A stretch of DNA of 64,000 nucleotides from Apophysomyces variabilis (lineage: Eukaryota > Mucoromycota > Mucoromycetes > Mucorales > Mucoraceae), in contig MZZL01000408.1 of NCBI GenBank assembly GCA_002749535.1, positions 2,186,631 through 2,250,630 of the forward strand, given 5' to 3'. How positions within the stretch are numbered: position 1 is the stretch's first letter; each line of letters starts with the position of its first letter. The notes under the pieces were generated by a model. The model saw only the letters and a program-made list of their open reading frames with translations, had not been told where the DNA came from and searched no databases. Positions 1 through 11,200 of this stretch are shown here, in pieces. A program made the translations under genes and the position numbers.

Positions 1-831
1 GCAAGGACATTCCGCAAGAAACGGGAGCGACGAAAGAAGGTAAATAAGCCAGCTACAATATGTTGTGCTTATGTGATAATTGCCACAGTCGAATACAGAG
101 GTTCTTGCAGCCGAAGAGCAATTGAAAGAAGCCTCGATGGAGAAAGCTATGTCAGTCCAAGATATTATTCGTTGTCAAAAGGTAATCGTTAGTCTTTTTT
201 GGACAACTATCGATAACATACACATTTATAGATTGGTCGGAGCTGTAGAAAGACGCTCAGGGATTTTTACCATTCAAACAGGTGGCACAAAGAAAAGGTG
301 ATACAAGATCTCTACAAGGAGAGAATATACGATAGAGTGGCTGCAAACGAGAGAAGAAAGATCGCGATGGAAGCGGGGCCACATGATAGCGGAAGGAGGG
401 TAATACCAGTTATGGCGATTGGCACCCAAGGGACGTGTGTTGGGTCCAGATTGAAAGGCCATCCTAAGCGTGGAGGCAAATGGTTACGGGCGAGACACCG
501 TAGGTACACCCCAGTGGCAATGACAGATGAGCATCGTAGCTCGCAAACATGCGTATTCTGTTTTCAGAAGATAATTCACCCAAAAGGGCGTCGTTACAAG
601 GAAATTAAATGGCGTACTATGAATGGAAGCTCGCGCTGCGTCAACTCGAAGTGTGTTACTTTTAAAGCAGGGCGTACGACTCAAAATCGGGACGTTCAAG
701 CCGCCGTGGCCATCGGACTAGCGGCGATCAGCAACCTATTTTCTGCAGAGAGGATAACGTTGCCACCATTTGATCCCAGCCATTTTGACGCTGGAATATC
801 CAATATTGCCGATACCACCGTTCAAAGGTAA
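1..831 (+). CDS. Fanzor/TnpB-like RNA-guided nuclease, C-terminal part (5' end outside window)
   Basis: Three in-frame exons are readable: 1-39, 89-181 and 232-831, with GT-AG introns at 40-88 and 182-231; the reading phase closes across both. The protein has the TnpB/Fanzor C-terminal layout. A helical arginine-rich stretch (residues LRDFYHSNRWHKE) comes first. Then comes the RuvC-II glutamate in TDEHRSSQTC (GAG at 529-531), a zinc ribbon with CVFC and CVNSKC pairs, and the RuvC-III aspartate in NRDVQAA (GAC at 691-693). The RuvC-I aspartate and the N-terminal guide-binding domains lie before base 1, so intactness cannot be judged. Known Fanzors are eukaryotic RNA-guided DNA endonucleases carried by transposons. 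The stop is TAA at 829-831. Family assignment is from motifs; activity is not shown. Confidence 0.8.
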
Positions 832-970
832 CCGACATATTTAAAGTGTGGCAGCTTTAACAGCTAATATATCTTTACTATAGGTGCGTACAGTCGTCTT
901 CAGAAAGCCACCATACTGGTAGGTGTTACTGTTAGTTATCTGCACAAGTAATTTGCTTATTTTATAAACA

Positions 971-1004
971 GGATGCGAAGGCCGGCATCCGTCGCTATGA
1001 CGGA
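971..1004 (+). other. Two abutting perfect hairpins downstream of the Fanzor-like gene
   Basis: GGATGC (971-976) pairs with GCATCC (985-990) around an 8-base loop. TCCGTC (988-993) pairs with GACGGA (999-1004) around a 5-base loop. The stems share bases 988-990, so the hairpins are adjacent alternatives or form a stacked unit. They lie 140 bases past the nuclease stop codon. In TnpB and Fanzor systems the guide RNA scaffold and transposon right end usually lie just downstream of the ORF, so this is a candidate piece of that RNA or end. That role is inference. Confidence 0.35.
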
Positions 1005-1088
1005 CATATAACAGGTTTCTTTTTTTAAATTCAGTCTCATTGTGTGACTCACAACAATGCCTATTATAGGAATTTGTTATACTAATAA

Positions 1089-1511
1089 ATGAAGTACAAA
1101 GGCCGATCCGCACAAAAGGTCATAAAGACCTATCTGCAGCATGGACTGCTACAAACATTGTACTCGTATGGAGCAAAGTTACCAAAGTTTTCTAAACAAG
1201 GCCTTGATATGCATGAGCTCATAGTATCCATCAATACATCCGTTACTCAACAATCGACTTGGGAAGTGTTCAAAGCACTACCACTCGTGCACAAACTCCT
1301 ACTCGATGCCCTCGATCAAAACTTGGATGATATACTCCGGTCGCTCTGCATGCAATCTTTTTTCTTACCTTGTCTGCGGCATGGTCATTTCACCATGTGT
1401 TCCTTTATTTTACCATGCTCCGGTCCATTTGAGGCTGACATGAAAAGCAGATTCGCCAATAAAGATACAATTGCTCGTAAGATTCATGTCGGTTTTTCTC
1501 ATTTCAGTTGA
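1089..1511 (+). CDS. Unrecognised 140-residue ORF in mobile-element debris
   Basis: An uninterrupted ORF starts at ATG 1089, 258 bases after the Fanzor-like stop. The first 85 residues look protein-like: basic start, then helical leucine-rich segments. The part after about residue 92 is rich in F, C and H and looks like read-through of noncoding DNA, so an exon may end near 1360. I recognise no domain. It could be an accessory ORF of the same element, an exon of a host gene, or chance. Confidence 0.25.
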   Translation: MKYKGRSAQKVIKTYLQHGLLQTLYSYGAKLPKFSKQGLDMHELIVSINTSVTQQSTWEVFKALPLVHKLLLDALDQNLDDILRSLCMQSFFLPCLRHGHFTMCSFILPCSGPFEADMKSRFANKDTIARKIHVGFSHFS

Positions 1512-1554
1512 TCAGTCGTATCGTCCTTTTATTTTCTTGAGACTATTTCTTTCT

Positions 1555-1893
1555 TTACAGTGCAAATGTGCTTTTTTGAACGTGATGTTGCAGTGATTGT
1601 GTACGAATTTTGTACAGGGTGGAGTCAGAGACCTTGAAACGATCAAATTGTTCCGTGAGGCTTTTCATCATTAGATCCAAGGTGATGGACGCGTTATCGT
1701 CAATGAAAGCCGTCAATTGTTGCCGATGTGTTTCATTCAACAGTCTTGGTCTGCCAACACCTGCCTCTGGCGCTTTGCGCGGCTGGATACTGTCGCTTGT
1801 GTCGTTTTCATCCTTTTTTACCCAATTATCAACTGTCAAGCGCGGTATGCCAGGCTTGGCACCGGCTATGCCAGCTGAGAGCTGCTTTTCATG
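1555..1893 (-). pseudogene. Transposase DNA-binding (HTH) fragment, Tc1/mariner-like
   Basis: The minus-strand frame is open from about 1893 to the stop at 1555. It carries a helix-turn-helix style segment: GIPRLTVDNWVKK, then a GRPRLLNETHRQQL segment and VSDSTLYKI. The GRPR-L-x-x-H-x-x-x-L arrangement is typical of the second HTH of Tc1/mariner/IS630-type transposases and related Mucorales repeats. No DDE/DDD catalytic domain follows at lower coordinates, so this is a solitary N-terminal fragment. The first in-frame ATG is at 1839, but the similarity begins upstream of it, which supports a broken copy. It is antisense to the Fanzor-like gene and seems an independent insertion remnant. Confidence 0.5.
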
Positions 1894-3120
1894 TTAAAGA
1901 AAAAAAAGAACTGCTCCTTCTGCTTATCTGCGTACGAGTTATATGTCCTCTTATGTGTGTTGGCAGTGCTGGTTGTTGTCGCGCTGCTTACTGCCTCATT
2001 CTGCCCCACTTTGTTTTCCCCGTCGCTCAGGCGGGTTTTGGTTCATGTACACGTCGAAATCCGTTATGTTGTCCAAAGGATACTCGTTTTCATCAACGTG
2101 CATTTCTAAAATTATGATGACCTGCCTTGTCTATGGCGTTTTCATGCCTGTCCCCGTAAAAAAAACCTCCATGAAGTTATGCAAAAAAAACAGTTGAGGT
2201 AAAATGTTCCAATCTATTTTGAGAAAAAGTGTACCGGATAATACATAAATAGTTACTACCATATTTATGCCATTCTTCCTATTTGGCATTATATATTGAT
2301 GAGAATGCAATGTTGAATTCATACTTTGTTTATGGTAATGCGTGATGGCCAAATGAAACGGAAATGGAGTGTTGGTTTCAAGCCAAAATGCTGCATCTTT
2401 AACCGCTATTTCAGTCCTATTGCTTTATTTCTTTTTGTCACTTGCATGATGATGGATATCAGTCATGTATTTAGGCTTTAACAGACGTTTTTACTGGATT
2501 AAAGGTGTAAAATGGCGTCTGGTTTGCTTACTACTACTGCATCGATGTTATACAGCTCTATGATTGGCTCGCTGTAATAACGGCGTGAGCGAGGTTTATG
2601 CAGCCCTCCATGGTACGACATTAGGTGCAATCATTAAAAGAAGACAAAAAGACGGTTTGTGAAGTAGAAAATAAAAGGGATTTATAAATAAAAGACATTT
2701 TTTAAACATGGTGTAAACTGGCATGTTATGCTTCTCATGTGCAAATGGTATTTGTGGAGCTAATGACGGCAAACAAAGCGTTTGAAATGACCGAAATGCG
2801 ATTTGTTGCTATTTCGCAATTGAAATATTGAAAAAAAGAGTAGATTTTTTATTGTCTGCAAAAAAAAAAGAAAGAAAGGCTATAAAAGCTGACGGGAGCG
2901 CTAAGTATTGTATACGGTTGCCGCGTTACTGGTGTCTATAGTGTCAAGTTTCACTATGCATAAATCAACACGTTATGCATGCTTTCCAGGAACAAAAGTA
3001 ATGTTCTCCACTACTTCTCTGCTTCTGTTTCGTGTTCATGCAAGCTGATGCTAAGAACTACTTGTGTAAAATATCCGACATTGTACTCTTATTAGACAAA
3101 GATCCGATCCGAACCACACA
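1894..3120. other. AT-rich spacer, no gene recognised
   Basis: Short ORFs on both strands here are in low-complexity, C- and L-rich frames and show no domain. The stretch contains poly-A and poly-T runs near 2160-2190 and 2830-2870. I see no RNA gene or repeat structure. Confidence 0.5.
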
Positions 3121-3124
3121 CTGC

Positions 3125-3345
3125 GGGAAATTTTTGGTTAAATTCTGGTTATTTCGCGAAAATCACCAGAAATTCTGTTTGTTCCTGGTGAATTTCTGGT
3201 TACTGCTTTGGTGACCAATTTTTTTGGTTGGTTTCTGGTTTCTTTTCGGTAACAAATCTGGTGACCAGACCTTTCGGGGAATATTTTGTCAACCTACACC
3301 AAAATTCACCAGATATTTTGGTTCTTTCCTGGTTATTATCTATGC
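3125..3345. repeat. Patch of interspersed direct and inverted CTGGT(T/G) motifs
   Basis: Within about 220 bases, TTCTGGTTA, TTTCTGGTT, CTGGTGAA and CTGGTGACC recur, together with the opposite orientation (ATCACCAGAAATT, TTCACCAGA). Complementary copies such as CACCAG and CTGGTG sit about 15-20 bases apart and could form hairpins. The units are degenerate and irregularly spaced, so this is not a clean satellite. It may be a decayed end of a mobile element. Confidence 0.4.
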
Positions 3346-3446
3346 ATAATAAAATAGTATTCTTTTATTGTAAGGGTGATGGTTTTCAAATCTATGGTAT
3401 GCATGGTCATACTAGGGTATATGTAGAAAGCACTTTTCGGTATGGC

Positions 3447-3854
3447 TCATGAAAGGAACGGCACCAAGAGCGCTTTCAAGGCAATAGTCTCTAATGGCAT
3501 AGTCTTTCCTTCTTGATAAACCAAATAAAAACCCATTCGTCGTAACGATGTGTATGTGTAAGCGCAGGCAACATAATATATTCTTGGCTTTAACAGTGCT
3601 ATGATGGGAAAAGAATCATGCTTTGCTAAAGAATGTTTTTCATTGAAGAACTTGCTTACTTCGGAAACTACTCCGTGGCTTCTGTCTACCGGCAAGGATA
3701 ATTTCACCAAGCTGTACTTTTGGGCGCAAACAATCCATCTCAGGTAAATATCTTTGCTATCCGTGCAACAAGCCGTAACCATAAGCGAACACCAGGTACA
3801 TTTAAAAAAATAAAAAATTTGATATTTAGCAGATATAAAATAGCTTTTCAGCAT
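3447..3854 (-). CDS. Unrecognised 135-residue ORF, possible element or host fragment
   Basis: The frame from about residue 30 onward has balanced, protein-like composition (segment KYSLVKLSLPVDRSHG, then a helical SEVSKFFNEKHSL). The first 25 residues are F- and Y-rich and overlap an AT-rich patch, so the true start may be a splice acceptor near 3775. A protein-like frame also lies upstream on this strand near 3860-3930 (SSLFTRSEIAFRIFK), which could be a preceding exon. No family is recognised. Confidence 0.3.
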   Translation of the reverse strand: MLKSYFISAKYQIFYFFKCTWCSLMVTACCTDSKDIYLRWIVCAQKYSLVKLSLPVDRSHGVVSEVSKFFNEKHSLAKHDSFPIIALLKPRIYYVACAYTYTSLRRMGFYLVYQEGKTMPLETIALKALLVPFLS

Positions 3855-4940
3855 ACCATAGACCTCCTGACTAACTTAAAAATCCTGAACGCAATTTCCG
3901 AACGGGTAAAAAGAGAAGAGACATCTTTGTAGCCCTGAGGAGGTGATCTATGTGCCCAGGTTAAGTTATGACATGACTTATCAACAGATCTTTTAATCCA
4001 AGCATGTCACTCATATTCATCAGATACATCTGTTGTAAAGTCTTAGTCAAAAATTATATATAACCCAATTTTCAATCAATAAACAAAGAGATTTTTAACT
4101 CATAAATTTCTTCCTTATTTTCCTCCTTTTGAGTTTGAAGCTTTCTTAAAGATTAACCTTTGAGTTACTCGCCTATATCAGGACCTTAAGAAAGAAGCAG
4201 TCTTTAAATCCACTGAAATTAATCTGCATCTCCGTTGAAGCATCCATCTTTAATCAGAATCCTACTTATTCAATCCTTCTATTCTTATTTCTTTTGTTTT
4301 CTTTCCTTTTCTTGCATCGTCCCCATAAATTCTGGCACGACCCGTTTACAATCTTATTTATTCTTGATTAATCAATACCAAGAGATGTTAAGAACAACCT
4401 GGAATAATCTTCAAGATATATCCACTCACATTTAGCTTTAGATTGCATCAATAAAAACCTTAGTCTTGGTGTTATACTTATAAGCATACACCTGGTGGTC
4501 GCTTTATCCGAACCCTTATTCTCGATTTTTATGACTGGAAATGCCCAAAATTGTCAAAGTCTGAGAATCCCAGTCATGGGGGTATCCATTCGCAACCTGT
4601 ACATTTCCAGTCATGTAATTTCTCGTAGTGTCGGTCTGCAAAAAGTATGGCACATGCTTCATAACATAGATCGAGCAAAAACGTGCCATGGCTTATGATG
4701 ACCCTTTTGTATCAACTATGAATGTCGTTGCATATTATGATTGGATACGGTATACCAAAAAAGAATACTGTGTTCACGTACCAAAATATTTCATAATTGC
4801 TGGATTTGCGGTACGTCAAGAATTTCCGATACATTGTCAGATTATGGTGTCCGCAGACACGAGGGGCCAATGATTTGGATTGGTTATAAAACGTCCTATT
4901 AGTTGATCTTCATTATCTCTTTATTTTGGATTTCTTTTTG
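3855..4940. other. Spacer upstream of the BiP promoter
   Basis: Apart from the short protein-like frame at about 3860-3930 on the minus strand, ORFs here are short and composition-biased. I find no convincing gene, RNA or repeat. Confidence 0.4.
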
Positions 4941-4942
4941 GT

Positions 4943-4948
4943 TACGTG
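4943..4948 (+). promoter_or_regulatory. UPRE-2-like site TACGTG upstream of BiP
   Basis: TACGTG lies within GTTACGTGACG, 272 bases before the BiP start codon. TACGTG is the core of the yeast UPRE-2 and of bZIP (Hac1/Xbp1-type) sites. Placement before an ER-stress gene makes it a credible unfolded-protein-response element; binding is inferred. Confidence 0.45.
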
Positions 4949-5044
4949 ACGAAACGGAAAAAGGAGTTTGATGTGTCAAAAAATGATTGAACGGCGTCGG
5001 TGTAATTGATGTGAAACTGAATGTCTTTTAGACGCACAATTGGT

Positions 5045-5052
5045 TGACGTGG
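5045..5052 (+). promoter_or_regulatory. Xbp1/ATF6-type UPRE TGACGTGG next to ATTGG
   Basis: The sequence ATTGGTTGACGTGGCA puts a consensus TGACGTGG three bases after the CAATTGG/ATTGG (inverted CCAAT) motif. This matches the metazoan UPRE core and resembles ERSE arrangements that pair an NF-Y site with CCACG/CGTGG. A second CCAAT is at 5098-5102. It lies 168 bases upstream of the BiP ATG. Confidence 0.5.
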
Positions 5053-5152
5053 CAGAATAGAAGGTGCCTGGATTTGGCTTGATTTCGCGTTCCGCATCCA
5101 ATCAAGATGTGCTACATGGACAACTCCCATTTAATTCTCAGTGAAAATTTCG

Positions 5153-5160
5153 TATAAATA
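5153..5160 (+). promoter_or_regulatory. TATA box of BiP gene
   Basis: TATAAATA lies 60 bases upstream of the ATG, with a pyrimidine-rich leader (TTTTCACCTTTTTCACC) between them, as expected for a strongly expressed fungal gene. Confidence 0.55.
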
Positions 5161-5219
5161 CACCGTCGATCGGAAAGCAATTTTGCTTTACATCTTTTCA
5201 CCTTTTTCACCTACTCAAG

Positions 5220-7355
5220 ATGATAAAGATGCAGAGAAAGGCGACCTTGTGGACCCTTTTTGCCATCCTATGCGTGCTGTTTATCAGTCGCAGCACTGTT
5301 CGTGCCGATGATAAGGAATCATATGGCACCGGTAAGCTTAATAATAGAATAAAAGCAAAACAGCTTGGAAACGCGAAAAGCAATGACTTATCTATCGTCG
5401 GTTTTAGTTATCGGTATTGATTTGGGAACTACCTACTCTTGTGTGGGTGTACAGAAGAATGGACGTGTTGAAATTATTGCCAATGACCAAGGTCACCGTA
5501 TCACCCCTTCGTATGTCGCTTTCACTGATGATGAACGTCTGATCGGTGATGCTGCGAAGAACCAGTATGCCTCCAACCCTGAACGCACTGTTTTTGATGC
5601 CAAGCGCTTGATCGGTCGTCGTTTCAATGACAAAGATGTTCAACGCGACGCAAAGCATTTCCCATTCAAGATTGTTAACAAGAATGGCATGCCCAATGTC
5701 AAGGTTGCTGTCAAGAATGAGGACAAGATCTTCACTCCTGAAGAAATTTCGGGTATGGTCTTGACCAAGATGAAGGAAACTGCTGAGGCATACCTTGGCC
5801 ACCCTGTGACTCATGCTGTGGTGACTGTTCCCGCCTACTTCAATGATGCTCAGCGTCAGGCTACCAAGGATGCCGGTACTATTGCTGGCTTGAACATTCT
5901 CCGTATCATCAACGAGCCTACCGCCGCTGCTATTGCTTACGGTTTGGACAAGACTGGTGGCGAGAAGAATGTGTTGGTTTACGATCTTGGTGGTGGTACC
6001 TTTGATGTCTCACTTCTGTCGATTGAGGATGGGATCTTCGAGGTTCTTGCTACTGCTGGTGATACCCACTTGGGTGGTGAAGATTTCGATAGCCGTGTCA
6101 TGGATCACTTTATCAAGTTATGGAAGAAGAAGCACGGTGAAGACATCACCAAGGATCTTAAGTCGATGGGTAAACTCAAGCGTGAGGTCGAGAAGGCCAA
6201 GCGTGCCCTTTCTTCGCAAATGTCTGTCCGTATCGAAATTGAGTCTTTCCACAAGGGCAAGGACTTCTCCGAGACTTTGACTCGTGCCAAGTTTGAAGAG
6301 CTGAACAACGATTTGTTCCGCAAGACCTTGAAGCCTGTCGAACAAGTTTTGAAGGACGCTGGTTTCACCAAAGATCAGGTTGATGATATTGTTCTTGTTG
6401 GTGGTTCTACCCGTATTCCCAAGGTTCAGAAATTGTTGGAAGATTTCTTTAACGGTAAGAAGCCCTCCAAGGGTATCAACCCTGATGAGGCTGTTGCCTA
6501 TGGTGCTGCTGTCCAGGGTGGTATCCTCTCCGGCGAAGAAGGTTCTGATAAGGTCCTGTTGTTGGATGTCAACCCCTTGACTCTTGGTATCGAAACAACT
6601 GGTGGTGTCATGACCAAACTGATTCCCCGCAACACTGTCATCCCTACCAAGAAGTCCCAGATCTTCTCTACAGCTGCTGACAATCAGCCCACTGTTTTGA
6701 TTCAAGTTTTCGAGGGTGAACGTGCCATGACCAAGGACAACAACTTGCTTGGCAAGTTCGAATTGACCGGTAAGAAATATAAACAGAATGTTAAGCAGAA
6801 AAAAGGTAGTCAGAGTGACTGAGCAAATGGTTTGCTGTCTTAGGCATTGCTCCCGCTCCCCGTGGTGTTCCTCAGATCGAAGTAACCTTTGAAATTGATG
6901 CCAATGGTATCCTCAAGGTCAGCGCTGCCGATAAGGCCAGTGGCAAGTCCGAGTCCATCACCATCACCAACGACAAGGGCCGTCTGTCCCAGGAGGAAAT
7001 TGATCGCATGGTTAAGGAAGCTGAAGAGTTTGCTGAGGAGGATCGTGCAGTGCGTGAGCGTACTGAGGCTAAGAATCAGTTGGAAAACTATATCTACACT
7101 TTGAAGAGTCAGTTGAGTGACGATGGCGCTTTGGCTACTAAGATCTCCGAAGATGACAAGGATGCCATCCAAGATGCCATTCGTGACAAGTTGAGCTGGT
7201 TGGACGAGAATCCCAGCGCAGATAAGGAAGATTACGATGAAAAGCGTGAGGAACTCGAATCTGTTGTGAATCCCATCACCTCCAAATTGTATGCTGACGG
7301 ATCTTCGGCTCCCTCTGAGGAAGATGAACCCTTGAGAGAACACGATGAATTGTAA
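5220..7355 (+). CDS. KAR2: ER Hsp70 chaperone BiP/Kar2
   Basis: There are three exons, 5220-5331, 5408-6769 and 6844-7355, with GT-AG introns whose phases restore [11 protein letters not shown] and [15 protein letters not shown]. The first 28 or so residues are a signal peptide (hydrophobic [13 protein letters not shown]). The Hsp70 ATPase domain follows, with GIDLGTTYS, the phosphate-2 motif [10 protein letters not shown] and [13 protein letters not shown]. Then come the interdomain linker [10 protein letters not shown], the substrate-binding domain and the helical lid. The protein ends in HDEL, the ER-retrieval signal. It folds secreted proteins, drives post-translational translocation with Sec63 and senses ER stress. 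The upstream UPRE-like sites, CCAAT boxes and TATA box fit UPR control. Length is normal for the family, and no break is visible. Confidence 0.97.
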
Positions 7356-8285
7356 AGATTCGTCTATTGTAGAAATTCAAACACCTAATTCCATTTTTCC
7401 CCTATTTTTTCTTTGGCTATGCCATTCCTAACCACGAACCAAAAACGAAAACTCACAAAAACATTTTCTGTAAAATGAACAAACTAAAAGAATTCAGTAA
7501 ACTGTGATTCAGAAATTGATATGAATGTTTGATTGATCGAATGTACTTTATTTCCAAAAATTTCAAGTCGCATCTTGCGAATTCACTTGAGCATTTTGAG
7601 ACGCTAACAAACCATATTAATTGTGTTATAAGAGTTCCAATGCAATACGACTCTCATTTTCGTAGGTTGCGAGATGATTTTTGCGAAATACCGAATGTAA
7701 CACCTATACATCGTTAATGGTGCACTAACAGCCATGCTCCACATGGGCATAGATATATGTTGAACTAACAGTGTACAGTTTGGCAAACTATAGTGTCTAT
7801 GACTTCGTATATGGGTGTCTACACTTGTTTTTAGCCTGGGATGATTATGTTACAGGACTTCTTTATGTCTCGCAGCGATTGTTCATCCAATAGCTTGACA
7901 ATAGATTGCAAAAAGGGGTCAGGACCATTCTATGTTTACTTTTCAAACAGAAAAGCAGTAGAAACCTGCCATGCAAGCCATGTGTTTCATACAGTGAGGC
8001 ATTAGCTCCGGGCGTTGTAGGTAAGAAATGATTCTCAGTTTTCATCCGATCCTCTTTGCCCGACGTCCTTTGCAAATTTTTGGTCTCCTTCTCAAAAAAT
8101 GGACAGTACCTTAGTGCGGAGAGAGAATCCGGGGAATACAAACACCGCACTTTCACAAGTCAATGTGACGGCTCCCGTTATTCCGCATGACAAACCACTT
8201 TTTGGGTGTCGATACCCTTCTAATCTCAAGCTTTCCTTCCCCGCTTCTTGACCAGTTATCTCTCTCTGATCATTATTATTTATTC
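7356..8285. other. Intergenic, BiP 3' region and ABCD promoter side
   Basis: The AT-rich sequence after the HDEL stop is probably 3' UTR and terminator. ORFs of about 60-100 codons on both strands show no domain or conserved motif. No RNA gene is seen. Confidence 0.5.
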
Positions 8286-11200
8286 ATGGCCAACGCTGTG
8301 TCTGTGCTGACAAACAGAAAGGTCACCGGTTCATTGTTTGTTATCGGCCTTGCCTATGCTCTCCTGAAAGCAAGGAAGCAGTTTCAACAAACTATGACAG
8401 ATGCCCAGGCCAAAGAGGCGCGAAAACGAAGAAATAAAGGCAAAGTTGGAGTCAATGCGCAGTTTATAGAGCAAATGCGAAAGCTGCTGCCCATTTGCAT
8501 TCCAGGTAACGGATAGTATACTTGCTTAACCGAGAATCCGGACTCTCTTTTTTTTGGTTTCTAAATTATGATCGCCAGGACCCTTCTCCAAGGAATCTGG
8601 ATTATTGGCCATTCTGGCGAGCGTACTTATCGCACGTACATGGCTGGACATTTGGTTTGTTTTCTTCTATTACTCCTTGTCTACCTCTGGCGACTAACAT
8701 ATGTCCTTTAGGTTTTCCGGGTTCAACGGGTAAAGATGAGAAGATATAGCGAGGAGGGCTCGTGAAAGAAAAAACATATTTATTCATTGGAAAATGCTAG
8801 TTCTGTGGTCAAAGCCATTGTATCACGCAATAGAAAAGTTTTCATTGCCAAGGCGATTGTGGAATTTGGCTTGATGATGGTAAGAAAAGATAAAGCATTT
8901 CAACCAAGACAAGTACATTTTTCACCGATTTTGTATTTAGTGGCCAATGAGTATCGTCAACAACTGTCTTAAACTTACTATTAGCGCGCTTGCTTTGAGT
9001 TTCCGTGAACGGTTGACCAAGGTAAACCAAATAACTCTTCAGGAGGAACGTTTATTCACGGACAGTATAGCATGCACATAACCAATACCTCGATGGAATC
9101 ACATTTTACAAAATTTCAAACTTGGATAACCGGTTACAAAACGCAGACCAATTGCTCACTCAGGACATTGACAAGTTTGCTGAAAATCTGTCGCATTTGT
9201 ACTCAGATATCGCAAAACCCGTTGTCGATATCTTTTTGTTCGCTTATAAATTGGGTGAAGCTATGTAAGTTCGTATCCTATTAAATCCTCCGAATATTCA
9301 CAAGCGTTTATTATTTAGCGGTAATGAAGCACCTTTCTTCATGATTGCATATTTTGTTTTGTCCGGTGTCGTTCTACGTGCCTTTTCGCCTCCTTTTGGT
9401 CGATGTAAGTGGCAAAAATGTATGTAACTACGCGTGTTTGTTTACAATTTGTTCAAGATACCGCAATCGAACAGAAGTTGGAAGGTGATTTCCGCTTCAC
9501 ACATGTATGCATAGAAAAAACACCGATAGGGATGGGCCTGCGCGCTTATTTTTTCCTATTCCTTATAGTCACGAATCATTACGCATTCAGAAGAGATTGC
9601 ATTTTATGGTGGTGGAGAGCGGGAAAAGGAAGTGGTTAACAACACTTTCCAAAAGGTAGGGCTGTCTATCCGATAACGCGGAGGTATTGACCAGGCCTTG
9701 AGTAGATCGTAAATCATGTACGTAAAGTCTACACTTTACGCTTTTTGAATGGCATATTTGATTCAGTGCTTGTGAAATACTGCGCAACGATGACAGCATA
9801 TTAGTAAGTGAGCCTATGTGTATATATGCGATGTGTAATACTAAAGATTATTTCAGTCTCCTTGCCCGGCCAGTATTCGATCCTCGATATGGTAATGATT
9901 ACTCTGTTTGTATGACGCTGTATGCTGAGTAGAACTATATAGCCACCCAACATATGGGTGCCCTGAATGATGACCCTACCAAATTGATGGAGGATTATTC
10001 CAGAAACTGTAAGTCACTAATTGCATTGCATATAATGACCTATATCTAAAACGATATGATGACAATGATAAGCGAGCTATTTGATCAACCTATCTCAAGC
10101 GGTCGGAAGATTGATCTTGACAGGAAGAGATTTGACACGATTTGCTGGATACACGGTATGTCGTGCCAACCCGAAAGCGGCAACTTTGTAGGCTAACCTG
10201 ACATCGGTGTAGTCACGTGTGGCAGAGCTCTTTAATGTGCTTACCGACGTACGAAGTGGAAAATACAGCCGTACTATGGTTAGCAAAGATGAAACCACGG
10301 CAAACCAAAATATGAGTAAGTATCTTTGTCGGTTAAGAAAGGGATGAAGTTGACATTTCGGTTTTCAGTTGTAGATGCCACCAATACGAAGGGCAATGTC
10401 ATTATTCAAGACGGTGTCATTAACTTTGATAAGGTTCCAATTGTCACACCGAATAACGATGTTTTGGTAAGGAGAGTTATACGAAAATAATACCGGAATG
10501 AGCATTGACTTGCTTTTTAATTTCAAAAGGTTAAAGATCTATCCTTCAAAGTCAAGACAGGTATGAACTGTCTTATTTCCGGACCTAATGGTTGCGGCAA
10601 GAGTTCGTTATTCCGAATTTTGGGTGATCTTTGGCCGTTGTTTGGTGAGAAGGCTTTCCTACTTTAAATAGCATGGATTAACTTTTTATCTCAGGTGGCA
10701 ATTTGACCAAGCCTGCAGCAGATCAGCTCTTTTATGTCCCTCAAAAGCCTTACCTTGCACTCGGAACTTTCCGTGATCAAGTGATTTATCCCGATACCCC
10801 TGCGGAGGCCCTTGCGTCAGGCTATACTGATGACAAGCTGATGGAACTGCTTAATACGGTGCATCTTGGCTATCTTGTAGAGCGTGAAGGTGGCTGGGAT
10901 GCCGTACAAGACTGGGCTGACGTGTAGGTTATAAAAAAGAAATTGTTACCGCAAGACTTAAGGATCCTATCTATATTAGACTATCTGGTGGTGAAAAGCA
11001 GCGGGTGGCTATGGCTAGATTGTTTTACCATAAGCCCCAATTTGTAAGTGTCCTATTCTTGGTCGGTATGGCTGAGTTTAGCTGAACTGGGTGACTAGGC
11101 TATCTTGGACGAATGCACAAGTGCCGTGAGTGTAGATATTGAAGCCATCATGTACGAACATGCTCGAAAGGTCGGAATCACCTTGTTTACGGTTTCGCAC

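Noticed and set aside
841..1113. 90-codon minus-strand ORF after the Fanzor-like gene
   Set aside because: No domain or protein-like composition; it covers the hairpin region better explained as noncoding.
5404..6705. Long minus-strand ORFs opposite BiP (136 and 195 codons)
   Set aside because: Antisense frames of Hsp70 genes are commonly open because of codon bias; the plus strand encodes a perfect BiP.
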